From Rhodovarius crocodyli (GTDB taxonomy: Bacteria > Pseudomonadota > Alphaproteobacteria > Acetobacterales > Acetobacteraceae): a stretch of 61,409 nt of DNA. The notes below the pieces were generated by a model. It saw only the letters and a list, made by a program, of their open reading frames with translations. It was not told the origin of the DNA and searched no databases. A program made the translations under genes and the position numbers. Below, piece by piece: positions 8,773-17,572 of the stretch. Where the stretch lies: assembly GCF_004005855.1 (NCBI RefSeq), contig NZ_SACL01000017.1:1-61409 (forward strand). Reading direction: 5' to 3'. How positions within the stretch are numbered: the stretch's first letter is position 1; every line of letters starts with the position of its first letter.

Positions 8773-10410
8773 ATGGCCTATACGGTTGGGGAACTCGTGG
8801 CCGAGTTCCTGCCGGCGGTGGGGGTCGACACCGCCTTCGGCATCGTCTCCGTCCACAACATCCCGATGCTGGATGCCCTGAGCCAGCGCAACGCCGTGCG
8901 CTATGTCATGGCGCGCGGCGAGATGGGCGGGGCGCATATGGCCGATGCCTATGCGCGCGTGGCCCGGCATCTGGGCGTGCTGTTCAGCTCCACCGGCCCG
9001 GGGGCGGCCAATGCGGTGCCGGGCCTGGTCGAGGCACGCTTCGCCGGCAGCCCCGTCCTGCACATCACCGGCCAGACGGCCACGAAATTCATCGATCGGG
9101 ACATGGGCACCGTGCATGACGTGCCGGGCCAGACCGACATGCTGGAGGCCGTCTGCAAGCGCGCCTTCCGCGTGCGCGCCCCGCAGGAGGCGCTGCCCAC
9201 CCTGATGGCGGCCGCGACCGCCGCCCTGACGCCGCCCATGGGCCCGGTCAGCGTGGAGGTGCCGATCGATATCCAGCGCATGGAGGTCGCGCGGCCGGAT
9301 TGGGCGAACATCGCCATCTCCCTGCCGCCCCCGCCGCCGCCGGAGGCCCAGGGCCTGGCCGCCGCCATCGCCGCGCTGCGCGCCGCGAAGCGCCCGATGC
9401 TGTGGCTGGGCAACGGTGCGAAGGGCGCGCGCGAGGCGGCGCTGCGCCTGCTCGACCTCGGCTTCGGCGCGGTCAATTCCTGGAACGGCCGCGGCGTGAT
9501 CGCGGAGGACGACCCGCGCACGCTGGGCGGGCTGCATGGCGCGGGCGCACCGCCGGTGGCCGAATTCTACGGCAGCTGCGATGCCATGCTGGTGGTCGGC
9601 AGCCGGCTGCGCGGGCATGAGACGCTGGATTTCTCGCTGAAGCTGCCCAAGCCGCTGATCATCGTGGACATCGACCCGGCGGCGAATGGGCGCACCTATC
9701 AGCCCGACATCTTCGTCCAGGGTGATGCGAGCCTGACGATGAACGCCATCGCCGACGCGCTGGAACCGAAAGGCGACGCCTTCCAACGGGACCTCGCGGC
9801 GCTGAAGTCCCGCGCCGTGGCGGAGTTCGCCTCCACCCTCGGCCCCTATGAGAGCTTCCCGGCGACGCTGCGGAAAGTGATGCCCAAGGATGCGCTGTGG
9901 GTGCGCGACATCACCATCAGCAACTCCGCATGGGGCAACCGCATCTTCCCGGTGCTGGGGCCGAATGACGCGGTGCATCCGGTGGGGGCGGCGATCGGGC
10001 CCGGCCTGCCGCTGGGCATCGGGGCCGCCATGGCGGGGAAGGGGCGCAAGGCCATCGCCATGGTGGGTGACGGCGGCTTCGCCATGAACATGCCGGAGCT
10101 GTGGACGGCGGTGCAGGAACAGGCCGAGCTGATCGTCATGGTCATGAACGACAAGGGCTATGGCGTGATCCGGCACATCCAGGATTATGCCGCCGGCCGG
10201 CGCTTCTACCACGACCTGCAGGGGCCGGACCTGATGCAGCTGGCGCAGCTGGCCGGGCTGCCGGGGCTGCGCGTCTCCAGCGTCGCGGATTTCGGGCCGA
10301 TGCTGGAAAAGGCCTTCGCCACCAAGGGGCCGGTGCTGCTGGAGATCGACATGGCGACGATCGGCGAGCACCCGCCCTATGCGCCCTATAACCAGGCGCG
10401 GAAGGCCTGA
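8773..10410 (+). CDS. Thiamine-diphosphate-dependent enzyme, acetolactate synthase-like
   Basis: 545 residues with the three-domain layout of the decarboxylase/acetolactate synthase superfamily: N-terminal pyrimidine-binding domain with the catalytic Glu (E50 in ARGEMGGAHMADAYAR), a central Rossmann-type domain (about 190-330), and the C-terminal ThDP domain with GDG at 432-434 through NDKGYG at 459-464. The STGPGAANAV and TGQTATKFIDRD segments are typical of the family. There is no adjacent IlvN small subunit, so it is probably a catabolic ThDP lyase or decarboxylase rather than true IlvB. It follows the two Bug genes by 66 bases and its ribosome site lies in a hairpin. Confidence 0.85.
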   Translation: MAYTVGELVAEFLPAVGVDTAFGIVSVHNIPMLDALSQRNAVRYVMARGEMGGAHMADAYARVARHLGVLFSSTGPGAANAVPGLVEARFAGSPVLHITGQTATKFIDRDMGTVHDVPGQTDMLEAVCKRAFRVRAPQEALPTLMAAATAALTPPMGPVSVEVPIDIQRMEVARPDWANIAISLPPPPPPEAQGLAAAIAALRAAKRPMLWLGNGAKGAREAALRLLDLGFGAVNSWNGRGVIAEDDPRTLGGLHGAGAPPVAEFYGSCDAMLVVGSRLRGHETLDFSLKLPKPLIIVDIDPAANGRTYQPDIFVQGDASLTMNAIADALEPKGDAFQRDLAALKSRAVAEFASTLGPYESFPATLRKVMPKDALWVRDITISNSAWGNRIFPVLGPNDAVHPVGAAIGPGLPLGIGAAMAGKGRKAIAMVGDGGFAMNMPELWTAVQEQAELIVMVMNDKGYGVIRHIQDYAAGRRFYHDLQGPDLMQLAQLAGLPGLRVSSVADFGPMLEKAFATKGPVLLEIDMATIGEHPPYAPYNQARKA

Positions 10411-10425
10411 TCGGCGAAGGTCCGA

Positions 10426-10830
10426 TCACCGCCTGGGGAAATAGACCTTCTCGTTGCGGTCGGTCAGGTAGTACCGGCCGCGACCGTCGGTGCAGGGGGC
10501 GACGAAGGTGCAGCGTTGCGGCGGCCCCGATGTCCTCGGTACCGGAGACACCGCCAGCCGGCCCTGGCATTCCATGCGCGCGCGCAGATCTGCAATGGCG
10601 GCGCAGGGGCCGGGTGAGAAGGGCGCGGTGGCAGGCGCCGGGCGCCGTTGCGACAGGCATTCGAAATAGGCGCGCGACTGCCCACGCAGCTCGTCGCAGG
10701 GTTGCCGCACCTGGAGGGGGGCCGGTGGCCGCTGCAGCAGCGGTGACTGCGCCGCCGCCGGGTTCGGGCCGGACAGGATGGCTGCCAGCATCGATGCCCC
10801 GGCAAGGCTGAGTAGACGTGTCCGCGGCAA
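10426..10830 (-). CDS. Small secreted cysteine-containing protein, unknown function
   Basis: 134 residues starting with TTG at 10830, which is supported by aggagg nine bases upstream; no ATG is better placed. The N-terminus is a signal peptide (MPRTRLLSLAGASMLAAILS, cleavage likely after AAAQ). The mature part has six cysteines, in pairs suggesting disulfides (PCDEL/FECLS, PCAAI/MECQG, RCTFV/PCTDG), and ends YYLTDRNEKVYFPRR. I do not recognise a family. It converges on the ThDP gene with only 15 bases between the two stop codons. Confidence 0.65.
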   Translation of the reverse strand: MPRTRLLSLAGASMLAAILSGPNPAAAQSPLLQRPPAPLQVRQPCDELRGQSRAYFECLSQRRPAPATAPFSPGPCAAIADLRARMECQGRLAVSPVPRTSGPPQRCTFVAPCTDGRGRYYLTDRNEKVYFPRR

Positions 10831-10850
10831 ATCCCGAATCCTCCTATCGA

Positions 10851-10887
10851 CTTCCCGAACGCATCACGAATCCGTGATTTCGGGAAG
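10851..10887. terminator. Interrupted hairpin between two minus-strand genes
   Basis: cttcccgaa (10851-10859) pairs with ttcgggaag (10879-10887), and inside it atcacg (10863-10868) pairs with cgtgat (10873-10878) around a four-base loop; three bases bulge on one side. It lies between the DPND-repeat gene (stop 10913) and the start of the next gene. It has no T-tract, so it could be a terminator, a processing site or a leader structure of the downstream gene. Confidence 0.4.
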
Positions 10888-10912
10888 CCGATAAGCGGCG
10901 GGCGCCGCGCGG

Positions 10913-11338
10913 CTACGTGCGGCCGCCGCCGCCGCGCCGGCGGCCGGGCGGGTCGTTGGGATCACTGTCGGTGGGCCCCTGGGGCGCACCGCCGCCCCGC
11001 CCACGGCCCTGGCCGGGCGGGTCGTTGGGGTCGCTGTCGGTCGGGCCCTGGGGGGCACCGCCGCCGCGCCCGCGGCCCTGGCCCGGCGGGTCATTGGGGT
11101 CACTGTCGGTCACGCCGCCCGGGCGCCCGCCCTGGCCGCGCCCGTTGCCGGCCGGATCATTCGGGTCGTTGTCCGTCAGCCCGCTCTGCCCGCCGGGTGC
11201 CGCGCCCGGGGGCGCGTTCCAGCCCGATTTCGGCCCCTGCGCATAGGCGGGCACCACGCCCGCGGCGCCGCCCACCGCCGCCAGGCGCAGAACCACCAGG
11301 CGACGACCGAACCGGCTATTGTCTTGGCTGTCGGACAT
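10913..11338 (-). CDS. Exported low-complexity protein with tandem DPND repeats
   Basis: 141 residues. The N-terminus (FGRRLVVLRLAAVGG...AYAQ, residues 10-34) looks like an export signal with a twin arginine. From residue 55 on it is repetitive: units starting at residues 55, 77, 100 and 123, each with T-D-[SN]-D-P-N-D-P followed by a Gly/Arg-rich stretch of about 15 residues. The last two full units are identical at the protein level. The alternating Asp/Asn pattern resembles Ca-binding DxDxND loops, but that is only a resemblance. No known family recognised; probably disordered and extracytoplasmic. Confidence 0.6.
   Translation of the reverse strand: MSDSQDNSRFGRRLVVLRLAAVGGAAGVVPAYAQGPKSGWNAPPGAAPGGQSGLTDNDPNDPAGNGRGQGGRPGGVTDSDPNDPPGQGRGRGGGAPQGPTDSDPNDPPGQGRGRGGGAPQGPTDSDPNDPPGRRRGGGGRT
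10943..11176 (-). repeat. In-gene tandem repeat, about 69 bases per unit
   Basis: Three and a half copies of a 66-69-base unit encode the DPND blocks of the overlapping gene. Two adjacent units encode identical 23-residue peptides, differing at few DNA positions. Such arrays change copy number easily by slippage or recombination. Confidence 0.8.
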
Positions 11339-11404
11339 GCGTTTTCCCTCAAGGTCTTGCCATCATCGCAGCCCGATGGGGCGGCGGGCAAGAACCCCGG
11401 GGGA

Positions 11405-12286
11405 TCACACCCTGGGCAGGGCCTGCACCCGGCACTCGCCCACCTGCAGCGACTGACCCTGAACGCGCAGCAGGGCCGCGCGGATGAGTCCGCGCGACAG
11501 AAGGCGTTCCGCCACGCGCGCCCCCCGCTCCAGCGCCAGCAGCACCAGCGGCGGCGGCAGCGCGCGCACGCCGGTGGTCACGAGGATGTCACCCAGGTCG
11601 CTGTCCGCATCCAGCGAGGCGGCGGGCGCGCGCTGCACGGCCGGGTGGTCGGCGTCGGTGGCGTTGGCGATGATGGTGGCGGCCGCATCGGCATCCGCCG
11701 CGCGCGTGGCCAGCACCGTCACCGCATCGGCCACCCCGCGGGAGAAGCTGCGCCCCGGCCAGCCGCTGGTGGCGATGCCGCCGATGCCGTCGCCCGCCGC
11801 CAGCACCGCCAGCCCGTCGGGCCGCCCGTCGCCCAGGTCCGCGCACAGCCCCACGCGCAGGCTGGACCCGCGCGCCAGGAACACCGCGATATCCCCGCCA
11901 TTGTTCACATGGGCGGCCTGGATGCCCGGCACCTCGGTGATGGCGGCCAGCACATGCTCGGCCACCGCGCCCGCCACGGCGGCCATCGGGGTGATGAAAT
12001 CGGCGCGGTGGGGCCAGCATGCTTCGGCCATGCGCCGCGCGACGGGGTGGCGCAGCACGGGCAGGGGCCCGTCGAGGCGCGCGCGCAGCAGCGGCAATTC
12101 CTCGCACATCGCCGCCAGCAGCCCGTTCATGCGCGTGATGGCGGCCTGCTGGGCCGCGCGCACGGCCACGGGCTTGCCCTCGATGCCGATCACCAGGCTG
12201 ATCGGGCCTTCCTCGATGCAGAACCTGCCATCGGGCAGGTCCTTGGCGCCCAGCAGGGGGGGAGTTACGCCGGGGCGCCAGGCCAT
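11405..12286 (-). CDS. UPF0280 family protein, ApbE-like fold (putative flavinyltransferase)
   Basis: 293 residues. UPF0280 proteins belong to the ApbE (FMN transferase) superfamily. The ApbE-type signatures are visible: NNGGDIA at 128-134, an ATSGW segment at 172-176, and an ADADAAAT segment at 197-204 matching the metal/FMN-binding A-D-A-x-A-T box. The ATG at 12286 lies inside the end of the upstream reductase-like gene (22-base overlap), so the two are translationally coupled. The closest characterised relative of that neighbour, 6-hydroxynicotinate reductase, carries covalently bound flavin; I therefore infer that this protein attaches the flavin. Family assignment is firm, the activity is inference. 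Confidence 0.85.
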   Translation of the reverse strand: MAWRPGVTPPLLGAKDLPDGRFCIEEGPISLVIGIEGKPVAVRAAQQAAITRMNGLLAAMCEELPLLRARLDGPLPVLRHPVARRMAEACWPHRADFITPMAAVAGAVAEHVLAAITEVPGIQAAHVNNGGDIAVFLARGSSLRVGLCADLGDGRPDGLAVLAAGDGIGGIATSGWPGRSFSRGVADAVTVLATRAADADAAATIIANATDADHPAVQRAPAASLDADSDLGDILVTTGVRALPPPLVLLALERGARVAERLLSRGLIRAALLRVQGQSLQVGECRVQALPRV

Positions 12287-13752
12287 GGCAGGTCCCCACG
12301 AAGCGACTCGCGCCGGGCGGTGTCGCCGTACTCCTTCAGGATCTCAGCGAGCGGCACCGCCTGGGCGGTGTGGCCGCCGATCGCGGCATAGAGATCGGCG
12401 GGCATCGTGAACTCCAGCGGCGCCACCAGGGCGGGGGTGGGGACATAGCCGAAGGAACCGTCGGGCATGTCCAGGACGTCCGCCATGATGGTGATGCCGC
12501 CGCCGGGCCACAAGATGCAGGGCGCGCCGCCCATGGTCAGGCGGATCTCACCCGACTGCACCTTGCGCGTCAGGTGGATGGGGTTTTCGGTCACGCCGGC
12601 GCGCAGGGACCCGCCAGCCCCCGCGATGAACAGCACGGAGGTCATCGCCGGCTCGCAGTTCTCGCCGATGCGCTCGACCGTGGCGCGCACCGCGTCGGGC
12701 ATGCGGGCGGGGATGGGCTTCAATGCGTCGTCCAGCTCGAACCAGGCCGAATCCTCGCCGGTGGTGCTGACCATCAGCATCCGCATGCCGGGCCAGGCCA
12801 GCTTGGGGTCGATGCTCTCGATCGCGTCCAGCGGGTTCTCGATGGTGGTGCCGCCCCAGCCCGCGCCGGGCTCCGCCACCTGGAAATAGCGGCCGGGGGT
12901 GGAGCGGCGGCCGCGCACCCGCACGCCGCCCGGGCGCATGTCCAGGCATTTGCCGGCCTGGTGTTCCGTCAGCACGCCGGTGATGTGGTCGTCGATCACC
13001 ACGACCTCATCGACATGGCCCTGCCATTGCTGGGCGAAGATGCCGATGGTGGCGGCCCCGCAACCCACGCGCATCCGCGCCTCGGGCACGCCGTTCACGA
13101 TGGGGGCGCGGCCGGCCTGGATGGTGAGCTTCGCGCCGCCCTCGATCTCGACATCGATGGCTTCCTTGTTGGACAGCGCGAGGACGGCCTGGCACGTCAC
13201 CTGGCCTTCCTTCTTGGAGCCGCCCGTCAGGTGGTGCACGCCGCCGAGCGACAGCATCTGGCTGCCGTATTCGGCGGTGGTGACATGGCCGATCACCTCC
13301 CCCTGGTAGCGCACGGCGGCGGTCTCGGGCCCCAGGTGCCGGTCGGTGTCGATCTTCACCTTCACGCCGGCGTAGCTGAAGATGCCCTCCGTCACGACGG
13401 TCACGGTATCCACGCCGCGGAACTCGGTCTGCACGATGAAGGGGGCGGGCTTGTAGTCGGGGTAGGTGGTGCCCGAGCCGATGGCGGAAACGAAGTATTC
13501 CTCAGCCGGCGCGATGCCGCCCGCCCAGTCGCGGGAGGCTTCGAGGAACGGCACCACGCGGCCATCCTCGGCCACCGTGCGTTCCAGCAGCACAAGCGGC
13601 TCGGTGCGGACCAGCCTTCCGTCCTCATTGGCATAGCGTTGGCAGGCGCCGGCGCGGCCTGGGCGGATGCGGCACAGCACCGGGCAGGCGTCGCAGCGCA
13701 CGATGCCCTCATTGCCCTCGCGCGCACCGAAAATCGCGGTCCTGTCGCTCAT
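12265..13752 (-). CDS. 6-hydroxynicotinate reductase-like iron-sulfur flavoprotein
   Basis: 495 residues from the ATG at 13752 (aaggag seven bases upstream). The N-terminus has four cysteines spaced C20-x2-C23-x3-C27-x9-C37 (CDACPVLC...GAC), suited to one [4Fe-4S] cluster. The rest follows the family of 6-hydroxynicotinate reductase (Hnr) of Eubacterium barkeri, which reduces 6-hydroxynicotinate and holds covalent flavin and Fe-S clusters. I recognise the family from the conserved EGIFSYAGVKVKIDTD, GGVHHLTGGSKKEG and MRVGCGAATIGIF regions. Only one obvious cluster motif is present, so it may be simpler than the anaerobic enzyme. No other nicotinate-pathway gene is nearby, so the true substrate is open. 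Confidence 0.8.
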   Translation of the reverse strand: MSDRTAIFGAREGNEGIVRCDACPVLCRIRPGRAGACQRYANEDGRLVRTEPLVLLERTVAEDGRVVPFLEASRDWAGGIAPAEEYFVSAIGSGTTYPDYKPAPFIVQTEFRGVDTVTVVTEGIFSYAGVKVKIDTDRHLGPETAAVRYQGEVIGHVTTAEYGSQMLSLGGVHHLTGGSKKEGQVTCQAVLALSNKEAIDVEIEGGAKLTIQAGRAPIVNGVPEARMRVGCGAATIGIFAQQWQGHVDEVVVIDDHITGVLTEHQAGKCLDMRPGGVRVRGRRSTPGRYFQVAEPGAGWGGTTIENPLDAIESIDPKLAWPGMRMLMVSTTGEDSAWFELDDALKPIPARMPDAVRATVERIGENCEPAMTSVLFIAGAGGSLRAGVTENPIHLTRKVQSGEIRLTMGGAPCILWPGGGITIMADVLDMPDGSFGYVPTPALVAPLEFTMPADLYAAIGGHTAQAVPLAEILKEYGDTARRESLRGDLPWPGAPA

Positions 13753-13882
13753 CTGCCACTCCTTGCCCGAGTGCGACTCTGGCATTCTGGCGTGCCCGGC
13801 ACCAGTTGGAAGCCGGGAAGGAAACCGGGCGCGCAGGCGGCCATTGCCCAAACCCTGCCGCGCCCATGAAGGGGTGTGACCC

Positions 13883-14458
13883 ATGCCCGTGCAGATCCGC
13901 AAGTTCATCCTGCTGACCGAGGAAGTGCTGGAGGAGGGCGGATGCCCCCTGCCGGAGCCGCGACGGCGCGCCATCGCGGCCTGCGTGCTGAAGAACCCCT
14001 TCGCCGGGCATTTCGAGCATGACCTGGCGCCGCTGATCGAGGCCGGCGAGGCGCTCGGCGCGGAGCTTGCCGCGCGCGCCCTGGCGGCGCTGGGCACCGA
14101 GGCCGATGCCTATGGCAAGGCCGCGATCGTGGGGGAGGGAGGCGAGCTGGAACATGCCGCCGCCCTGCTGCACCCCAAGATGGGCGCGCCGGTGCGGGCC
14201 GCGCTGAACGGCGGTGCGGCGCTCATCCCCTCGGCCAAGAAGCGCGCCGGCATGGGGGCCACCATCGACATCCCGCTCGGCCACAAGGACGCGGCCTTCG
14301 TGCGCAGCCATTTCGACGCGATCGAGCTGCGCGTGACCGACGCGCCCATGGCGGGCGAGATCGTGCTGGCGCTGGCGCTCGCGAAGGGCGGCCGCCCCTG
14401 GCCGCGTATCGGCGGGCTCAGCGCCGAGGAAATCGAGGGGCATGACGGGCTGCGCTAG
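13883..14458 (+). CDS. Amino acid synthesis family protein (PF06684)
   Basis: 191 residues. The sequence (VQIRKFILLTEEVLEEGG at the start, NPFAGHFEHDL near 45, GEGGELEHAAALLHPKMG near 92, and TIDIPLGHKD near 133) fits the PF06684 family, annotated only as amino acid synthesis and without a proven reaction. It is divergent from the reductase-like gene, with a 130-base shared control region (13753-13882). In other proteobacteria I recall this family beside UPF0280 and Hnr-like genes, which suggests a shared pathway. A GTCTGCGCAGAC perfect palindrome lies 14 bases after its stop (14472-14483). Confidence 0.8.
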   Translation: MPVQIRKFILLTEEVLEEGGCPLPEPRRRAIAACVLKNPFAGHFEHDLAPLIEAGEALGAELAARALAALGTEADAYGKAAIVGEGGELEHAAALLHPKMGAPVRAALNGGAALIPSAKKRAGMGATIDIPLGHKDAAFVRSHFDAIELRVTDAPMAGEIVLALALAKGGRPWPRIGGLSAEEIEGHDGLR

Positions 14459-14679
14459 GCGCCCTTTGCCTGTCTGCGCAGACGGTCCGGCACCGCTTCC
14501 GCCGGGCCGTGCTGTGGAACGCTGTTGCGGTGGCGAGGGGTGCTCGAGGCCTCGACCGACCGGTTGAACCCCAGCGTGTTTTCGATGCTTGCCATGCGGA
14601 TGGTGCATCGCCATAACTTCCATTCAACGGGTGGAGACTCACCCGAACGGAATACGGAAACGACAGGAGAGGAGCCCGG

Positions 14680-15454
14680 GTGAGCGATTTCATCCTGGAA
14701 ACCGAGGGCATGACCAAGGAGTTCCGCGGCTTCGCGGCGGTCTCCAACGTGAACCTCAAGGTCAGGCGCGGTTCCATCCACGCGCTGATCGGACCCAATG
14801 GCGCGGGCAAGACGACCTGCTTCAATCTGCTCACGAAGTTCCTGCCGGTCACGCGCGGGCGCATCACCTATGACGGGCGCGACATCACCGCGATGAAGCC
14901 CGCCGAGGTCGCGCGCCTGGGCCTGGTGCGCAGCTTCCAGATCTCCGCCGTGTTTCCGCATTTCACCGTGATGGAGAATGTGCGCGTGGCGTTGCAGCGG
15001 CAGCGCGGCAACAGCTTCGATTTCTGGCGCTCCTCCTCCATGCTGAAGCAGTACAACGACCGCGCGATGGAACTGCTGGCCGATGTGGGGCTGACCCAAT
15101 ACGCGGAGCTCGCGGCGGGCCAGCTTCCCTATGGCCGCAAGCGCGCGCTCGAGATCGCGACGACGCTCGCGATGGAGCCGCAGATGATGCTGCTGGACGA
15201 GCCCACCGCCGGCATGACGTCGGAGGATGTGGACCGCATCGTCGCACTGGTGAAGCGCGTCTCGCAGGGGCGCACCGTGCTGCTGGTCGAACACAACCTG
15301 AAGGTGGTCGAGGGGCTGTGCGACCGCATCACCGTGCTCGCGCGCGGGCAGGTGCTGGCCGAGGGCGACTATGCCTCCGTCTCCCGCAATCCGGAGGTGA
15401 TCGCGGCCTATCTGGGCGAGGACCCGCAGAGCGTGGGTGCGCCGGAGACCGCGC

Positions 15455-15462
<8 letters not shown>
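14680..15462 (+). CDS. livG: Branched-chain amino acid-type ABC transporter ATP-binding protein (LivG-like)
   Basis: 260 residues. The start is GTG at 14680, with aggagaggag directly upstream. Walker A is GPNGAGKT (38-45), followed by the Q-loop (VRSFQIS), a signature of the LivG form (LPYGRKRALEIA) and Walker B (MMLLDEPTAGM), then the switch His in VEHNLKVV. It powers the importer encoded by the next five genes. The 220 bases upstream hold no gene and probably the operon promoter. Confidence 0.92.
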
Positions 15463-16159
<697 letters not shown>

Positions 16160-16193
16160 CGCCCCACCAGGTCATGCAGGAGGAACACAGGAA

Positions 16194-17435
16194 ATGAACT
16201 TCGATCGCCGCACTCTTCTCGGTGCCGCCGCCACCGCTCCTGTCTGGGGCGCGGCACCCTTCCGGTCGGCCCGGGCCCAGGCCGCCAACACCATCAAGAT
16301 CGGCGTGCTGAACGACCAGTCCGGCACCTACCGCGACCTGTCGGGCGGCGGTTCCACCCAGGCGGTGCGCCAGGCCATCAAGGACAGCGGCATCGAGGCC
16401 CGCGGCATCACGGTGGAGGTCGTGCAGGCCGACCACCAGAACCGCCCGGACGTCGGCAGCACCGTGGTGCGCCAGTGGATCGACCGCGACGGCGTGGACG
16501 TCATCATGGACGTGCCGACCTCCTCGGTCGCGCTGGCCGTGAACACCATCGTGCGTGAGAAGAACAAGGTCTTCATCAACTCGGGCGCCGCGGCCTCCGA
16601 CCTGACCGGCACCGCCTGCTCGCCCAACACCGTCCACTGGACCTACGACACCTGGATGCTGGCCAAGTCCACCGGCGGCGCCATGGTGCGCGCGGGCGGG
16701 CAGCGCTGGTTCTTCATCACCGCCGACTATGCCTTCGGCCATGCGCTGGAGCGTGACACCAGCACCTTCATCCGCAATGCCGGCGGGCAGATCCTGGGCA
16801 GCGTGCGCACGCCCTTCCCGGGCACGACCGACTTCTCCTCCTTCCTGGTGCAGGCGCAGGCGTCCCGCGCGCAGGTGATCGGCCTGGCCAATGCGGGCGC
16901 CGACACCATCAACAGCATCAAGCAGGCGGCGGAATTCGGCATCACCCGCCGCGGCGTGAAGCTCGCCGGTCTGCTGGTGTTCATCACCGACGTCCATAGC
17001 CTCGGCCTGCAGACGGCCCAGGGCCTGGTGCTGACCGAGAGCTTCTACTGGGACCTGAACGACCGCACCCGCGCGCTGACGCAGCGCCTGGGCAACATGC
17101 CCGGCAACGTGAAGCCCAGCATGGTGCATGCAGGCTGCTATGCCGGCGCGCTGCACTACCTGAAGGCGGTGGCCGAGATGGGCGTCGCCGCCGCCAAGGC
17201 CAGCGGCGTCGAGGCCGTGAACAAGATGAAGGCGATGCCCACCGAGGACGACGCCTTCGGCGCGGGCTCCATCCGCGCGGACGGCCGCAAGCTGCACCCG
17301 ACCTATCTGTTCGAGGTGAAGTCCCCGGCCGAGAGCCGCGCGCCGTGGGACTACTACAAGCTGCTGGCGACGACCCCGGCCGAGGAGAGCTTCCGCCCCC
17401 TCGCCGAGGGCAGCTGCCCGCTGATCAGGAGCTGA
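16194..17435 (+). CDS. ABC transporter substrate-binding protein, LivK/Peripla_BP_6 type (copy 1)
   Basis: 413 residues from the ATG at 16194 with aggaggaacacagg just upstream. The N-terminus (MNFDRRTLLGAAATAPVWGA) has a twin-arginine-like signal ending near ARAQA. The mature protein has the two-lobe type I fold: IKIGVLNDQSGTYRD at the start and DHQNRPDVGSTVVRQWIDRDGVD. It ends CPLIRS, as does its neighbour. It belongs to the aromatic/branched-chain solute group of LivK-like proteins. It is about two-thirds identical by eye to the next gene, so the pair arose by tandem duplication. Confidence 0.92.
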   Translation: MNFDRRTLLGAAATAPVWGAAPFRSARAQAANTIKIGVLNDQSGTYRDLSGGGSTQAVRQAIKDSGIEARGITVEVVQADHQNRPDVGSTVVRQWIDRDGVDVIMDVPTSSVALAVNTIVREKNKVFINSGAAASDLTGTACSPNTVHWTYDTWMLAKSTGGAMVRAGGQRWFFITADYAFGHALERDTSTFIRNAGGQILGSVRTPFPGTTDFSSFLVQAQASRAQVIGLANAGADTINSIKQAAEFGITRRGVKLAGLLVFITDVHSLGLQTAQGLVLTESFYWDLNDRTRALTQRLGNMPGNVKPSMVHAGCYAGALHYLKAVAEMGVAAAKASGVEAVNKMKAMPTEDDAFGAGSIRADGRKLHPTYLFEVKSPAESRAPWDYYKLLATTPAEESFRPLAEGSCPLIRS

Positions 17436-17442
17436 CGCCGAC

Positions 17443-17471
17443 CGCGGCGCGGGAACAGGGCCCGCGCCGCG
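17443..17471 (+). other. Strong hairpin between the tandem binding-protein genes
   Basis: cgcggcgcggg (17443-17453) and cccgcgccgcg (17461-17471) form a perfect 11-base-pair G/C stem with a 7-base loop. There is no T-tract, so it is more likely an mRNA-stabilising or partial-attenuation structure that raises expression of the upstream binding protein. A second small stem (ggggg/ccccc, 17533-17547) lies nearer the next gene. Confidence 0.6.
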
Positions 17472-17572
17472 ATGCGCCACCAGGTTGAGGAGGAATGACC
17501 GCCCACAGAAGGCGGCGCCCTCCGGAACATAAGGGGGATCAACCCCCGCATCTGGGAACGGAGGAAACCACC

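Noticed and set aside
7705-10371. An 888-codon minus-strand frame opposite a Bug gene and the ThDP enzyme
   Set aside because: Antisense shadow of well-supported genes, low-complexity product.
8773-10410. True acetolactate synthase (ilvB) for branched-chain biosynthesis
   Set aside because: No ilvN or ilvC follows and the neighbours are uptake proteins; a catabolic ThDP enzyme is more likely.
10943-11176. Possible CRISPR-like array
   Set aside because: The repeat is a coding multiple of three with no unique spacers; it encodes the DPND protein repeats.
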